A DNA stretch of 7,586 nucleotides from Clostridiales bacterium (GTDB taxonomy: Bacteria; Bacillota_A; Clostridia; Lachnospirales; Bianqueaceae). The notes under the pieces were generated by a model, which did not search any database, was not told the origin of the DNA, and was given only the letters and a program-made list of their open reading frames with translations. Position numbers and translations under genes: made by a program. The stretch's first letter is position 1. Each line of letters starts with the position of its first letter. Positions 5,844-7,586 of the stretch are shown piece after piece. The stretch lies in contig JAHZBS010000110.1 in assembly GCA_019423265.1 (NCBI GenBank), positions 1 through 7,586 of the forward strand. Reading direction: 5' to 3'.

Positions 5844-6101
5844 ATGGTCAAGATCACGTTACAGGTTGAGGGTATGCAGTGCGGCATGTGTGAGGCCCAT
5901 GTGAACGATGCCATCAGGCGGGCATTTGCTGTGAAGAAGGTCACATCCTCCCACAGCAAAAAGCAGACGGTCATTCTCTCTGAAGATGATATTGAGGAGC
6001 AGGATCTCAGGGACGCCATCGGCAAAACGGGATATGAGGTTGTGGCGGTGGCCAAGGAGCCGTATGAGAAAAAGGGGCTGTTTTCAGCTTTCAGGAAATA
6101 A
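5844..6101 (+). CDS. Small HMA-domain metal-binding protein (CopZ-like fold)
   Basis: An 85-residue protein with a single heavy-metal-associated domain. Beta-1 (KITLQVEGM) leads into the metal loop GMQCGMCEAH, with C13 and C16 forming CxxC and H19 nearby. Then come helix 1 (VNDAIRRAF), a strand with KKVTSSHSKKQTVILS, helix 2 (DLRDAIGKTGYEV), and a short basic aromatic tail EKKGLFSAFRK that plain CopZ proteins lack. Proteins with this loop and tail appear common in Clostridia as small HMA proteins near metal-transport genes (from memory). The expected role is cytosolic binding and delivery of Cu(I) or another soft metal. ATG at 5844 has AAGGGGAG about 9 nt upstream and starts at the family's usual point; in-frame upstream codons (ATG 5805) would add an unconserved leader. 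The csoR-type gene directly upstream fits a copper role, while its possible DtxR-like operator could instead point to iron or manganese. Confidence 0.88.
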   Translation: MVKITLQVEGMQCGMCEAHVNDAIRRAFAVKKVTSSHSKKQTVILSEDDIEEQDLRDAIGKTGYEVVAVAKEPYEKKGLFSAFRK

Positions 6102-6104
6102 CGC

Positions 6105-6142
6105 AATCACCCCGGCATATATTGCTACGGGGTGATTTTTTT
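6105..6142 (+). terminator. Rho-independent terminator after the HMA gene, overlapping the patatin start region
   Basis: AATCACCCCG (6105-6114) and CGGGGTGATT (6128-6137) form a perfect 10-bp stem with a 13-nt loop, followed by an unbroken run of seven T (6136-6142). It begins 3 bp after the HMA stop. Its 3' arm contains GGGGTG and its T-run ends at the TTG taken as the patatin start, so terminator and translation-initiation region overlap. Confidence 0.9.
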
Positions 6143-7190
6143 GGCGATCAAAGCGAATGCCGTATTCGAGGGCGGCGGTATACGGGGTATCGGACACGCC
6201 GGAGCGGCTGGCGTTTTTGAGGAAGAGGGTTATACATTTGAAAGCGTTGCGGGGTCGTCGGCGGGCGCAATTATCGCGTCCCTCATAGCAGCCGGGTACA
6301 CCTGCGCAGAGCTTAAGACCATTATGGAAAACACGGATTACTTGAAATTCCGGCAGGAAAGCTTCCTCGACCGCCTGGGCGTTTTTGGAAAGCTCATTGA
6401 AATCCTGTTTGACTATGGGATATACAGCGCCAGCTATTTTGAAAATTGGCTGCACGGGCTTTTACAGAAAAAAGGTAAAACGACTTTCGGCGATATCCGG
6501 CGCTCGCCCCAACCGGGGGACGACGGGTGCAGGCTCCATGTGACAGCTTCCGACCTGACGGACAGAAAGCTCCTTGTATTTCCCGAGGACTTAAGCGCTT
6601 TCTGCGATGATCCGGATCGCTTCAGCATTGCAAAGGCGGTTCGCATGAGTATGAGCATCCCGCTTTTTTATGAGCCGGTGAAATTGAAGGATAAGAGCGG
6701 AAAGGTCCACTACATTGTAGACGGCGGTCTTCTCAGCAATTATCCCATGTGGATCTTGGATGATGGCAAGAGCGATCCTGAGCGGCCGGTCTTCGGGTTC
6801 AAGTTTGTTGACGGCCCCGGCGGGGAAGCGCACAGAGATACCGACAAGATGAATGTGTTCAGCTACCTAACGTCCATTGTATCCACCGCCGTTGATTCCC
6901 TGGACCAGCGATATATTTCAACCTCCAGGGGGGATTTTCAGAGGACGGTGGCCATATCCGCCACGGTGGAAACTGAGGCGGGGAAAAAGCTCTTGAGTGC
7001 AACGGATTTTGATGTCACCCGGGAGGAGAGCGCGGCGCTCTACCAAAATGGCAGGGAGGCCGCGCAGATGTTTCTGGCGGGCTGGGACTTTCAGAGGTGG
7101 AAGGCCGTGTACCGCAACCAGGCGGCCGCGTCGCGGTCCCGGGGACAGCGGAGAGAACTGCTGGATTTTACACAGAGAGGGATATCATAG
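6141..7190 (+). CDS. Patatin-like phospholipase (serine lipid acyl hydrolase)
   Basis: A 349-residue protein with the patatin catalytic architecture. It has the glycine-rich oxyanion-hole loop EGGGIRGIGHAGA (10-22), the nucleophile elbow GSSAG with S40 as the catalytic serine, and the dyad aspartate in DGG (D194, in YIVDGGLLSNYPM). The conserved SMSIPLFYEPV block (about 170-180) lies between them. These enzymes hydrolyse acyl esters of phospholipids or other lipids; no signal peptide is seen, so it is cytoplasmic or surface-delivered by another route. The start is uncertain: TTG at 6141 gives MAIKANAVFEGGG, the usual family beginning, with GGGGTG about 6 nt upstream, while GTG at 6132 lies inside the terminator stem with no SD. 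The last ~30 residues are basic and unconserved-looking. No promoter of its own is apparent, so expression may depend on read-through from the HMA gene. The end overlaps the convergent ABC-F gene by 6 bp. Confidence 0.9.
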   Translation: MAIKANAVFEGGGIRGIGHAGAAGVFEEEGYTFESVAGSSAGAIIASLIAAGYTCAELKTIMENTDYLKFRQESFLDRLGVFGKLIEILFDYGIYSASYFENWLHGLLQKKGKTTFGDIRRSPQPGDDGCRLHVTASDLTDRKLLVFPEDLSAFCDDPDRFSIAKAVRMSMSIPLFYEPVKLKDKSGKVHYIVDGGLLSNYPMWILDDGKSDPERPVFGFKFVDGPGGEAHRDTDKMNVFSYLTSIVSTAVDSLDQRYISTSRGDFQRTVAISATVETEAGKKLLSATDFDVTREESAALYQNGREAAQMFLAGWDFQRWKAVYRNQAAASRSRGQRRELLDFTQRGIS

Positions 7191-7586
7191 AGGCGTCCGT
7201 ATCTGCCGCAGCCCCTGCTCGCTGAGCTCATATACCGTGTCCGCTACCTCCTGGATAAAGTTTCGGTCATGGGAGACGCTGATAATAGACCCGCCGAAGT
7301 TTTTTAGCACTTGCCGTATGACAGGGCCGGAGAGGGGAGAGAAGTTCCGGGTCGGCTCATCTAACAGCAGCACGTTGGCGCCGGAGAGGATCATGCTGAG
7401 AAATAAGATTTTCGCCTTCTGGCCTCCGGACAGCTCCTCCATGGGATGAAACATCTCGTCGGGCGTGTACCGCATACTGCCAAGGTAGGTGCGAATCTGG
7501 GTGGTCTCCTCCTTATCACCCGTCTTCGAGAGCCATTCCAGAGGCGATTGAGACAGGTCCAACTGCTCCTCATAGTTCTGAGGCAT
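7185..7586 (-). CDS. ABC-F family ATPase, C-terminal part (5' end outside window)
   Basis: The visible 133 residues are the second nucleotide-binding domain of a duplicated ABC ATPase without membrane segments. It shows YMPQNY-like MPQNYEEQLD at the Q-loop region, the signature ELSGGQKAKILFLSMIL (51-67), Walker B NVLLLDEPT (71-79), and the H-loop SVSHDRNF with H106. The ATG at 7584-7586 falls inside the Q-loop region, so the gene continues beyond the window and this is not its start. After Walker B most ABC-F proteins have NHLD; here it reads RNFSPLSGPVIRQVL, a variant known in a subgroup of Firmicute ABC-F proteins. ABC-F proteins act on the ribosome, in translation or antibiotic protection; which applies here cannot be told. 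The TGA stop (complement of 7185-7187) overlaps the end of the patatin gene. Confidence 0.9.
   Translation of the reverse strand: MPQNYEEQLDLSQSPLEWLSKTGDKEETTQIRTYLGSMRYTPDEMFHPMEELSGGQKAKILFLSMILSGANVLLLDEPTRNFSPLSGPVIRQVLKNFGGSIISVSHDRNFIQEVADTVYELSEQGLRQIRTPL

Noticed and set aside
1..7586. CRISPR array, tRNA/rRNA genes, transposase or insertion-sequence ends
   Set aside because: No regularly spaced repeats, no cloverleaf or rRNA-like segments, and no transposase or integrase motifs were found on either strand by reading.

Overview
The window looks like chromosomal DNA from a gut-type Firmicute of class Clostridia. The GC content is moderate, Shine-Dalgarno sequences are strong (AGGAGG/GGAGG), TTG starts occur, and the protein families are typical of Oscillospiraceae/Lachnospiraceae-like genomes. 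Genus is not determinable by eye.

Layout. 1-550: the C-terminal end of a GH29 alpha-L-fucosidase (+), cut by the window edge, followed by a Rho-independent terminator. 575-2479: a two-gene hexuronate operon on the minus strand, uxuA (mannonate dehydratase) followed by an SDR-type fructuronate/mannonate oxidoreductase (uxuB role). It is divergent from an AraC-family regulator (2642-3523, +). The 162-bp gap between uxuA and the regulator carries a promoter and a 21-bp-spaced direct repeat that could be the regulator's operator. 3588-4541: a DUF4349 lipoprotein (+). 4545-5377: an azlCD remnant on the minus strand. azlD looks intact. azlC has no usable start and appears to lack an internal block of the family core, so it is called a pseudogene. 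5370-6142: a compact metal-homeostasis segment (+), consisting of a CsoR-type regulator behind a perfect consensus promoter, then a small HMA-domain (CxxC) metal-binding protein behind its own strong promoter. That second promoter is framed by a 13-bp perfect inverted repeat and a TAGTTAG-N6-CTAACTA palindrome at the predicted transcription start. A terminator follows. 6141-7190: a patatin-like phospholipase whose likely ribosome binding site lies in the 3' arm of that terminator. 7185-7586: the C-terminal part of an ABC-F ATPase (-), convergent and overlapping the patatin gene by 6 bp.

How the genes fit together. The left half is sugar catabolism: fucose release from glycans, and entry of D-fructuronate into the KDG pathway under a local AraC regulator. 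The right half is a patchwork of short, tightly packed units. The break between azlC and the csoR promoter looks like a rearrangement junction. No complete mobile element, CRISPR array, rRNA or tRNA was seen. The most interesting signals are the damaged azlC, the two symmetric elements around the HMA-protein promoter, and the terminator/RBS overlap before the patatin gene.
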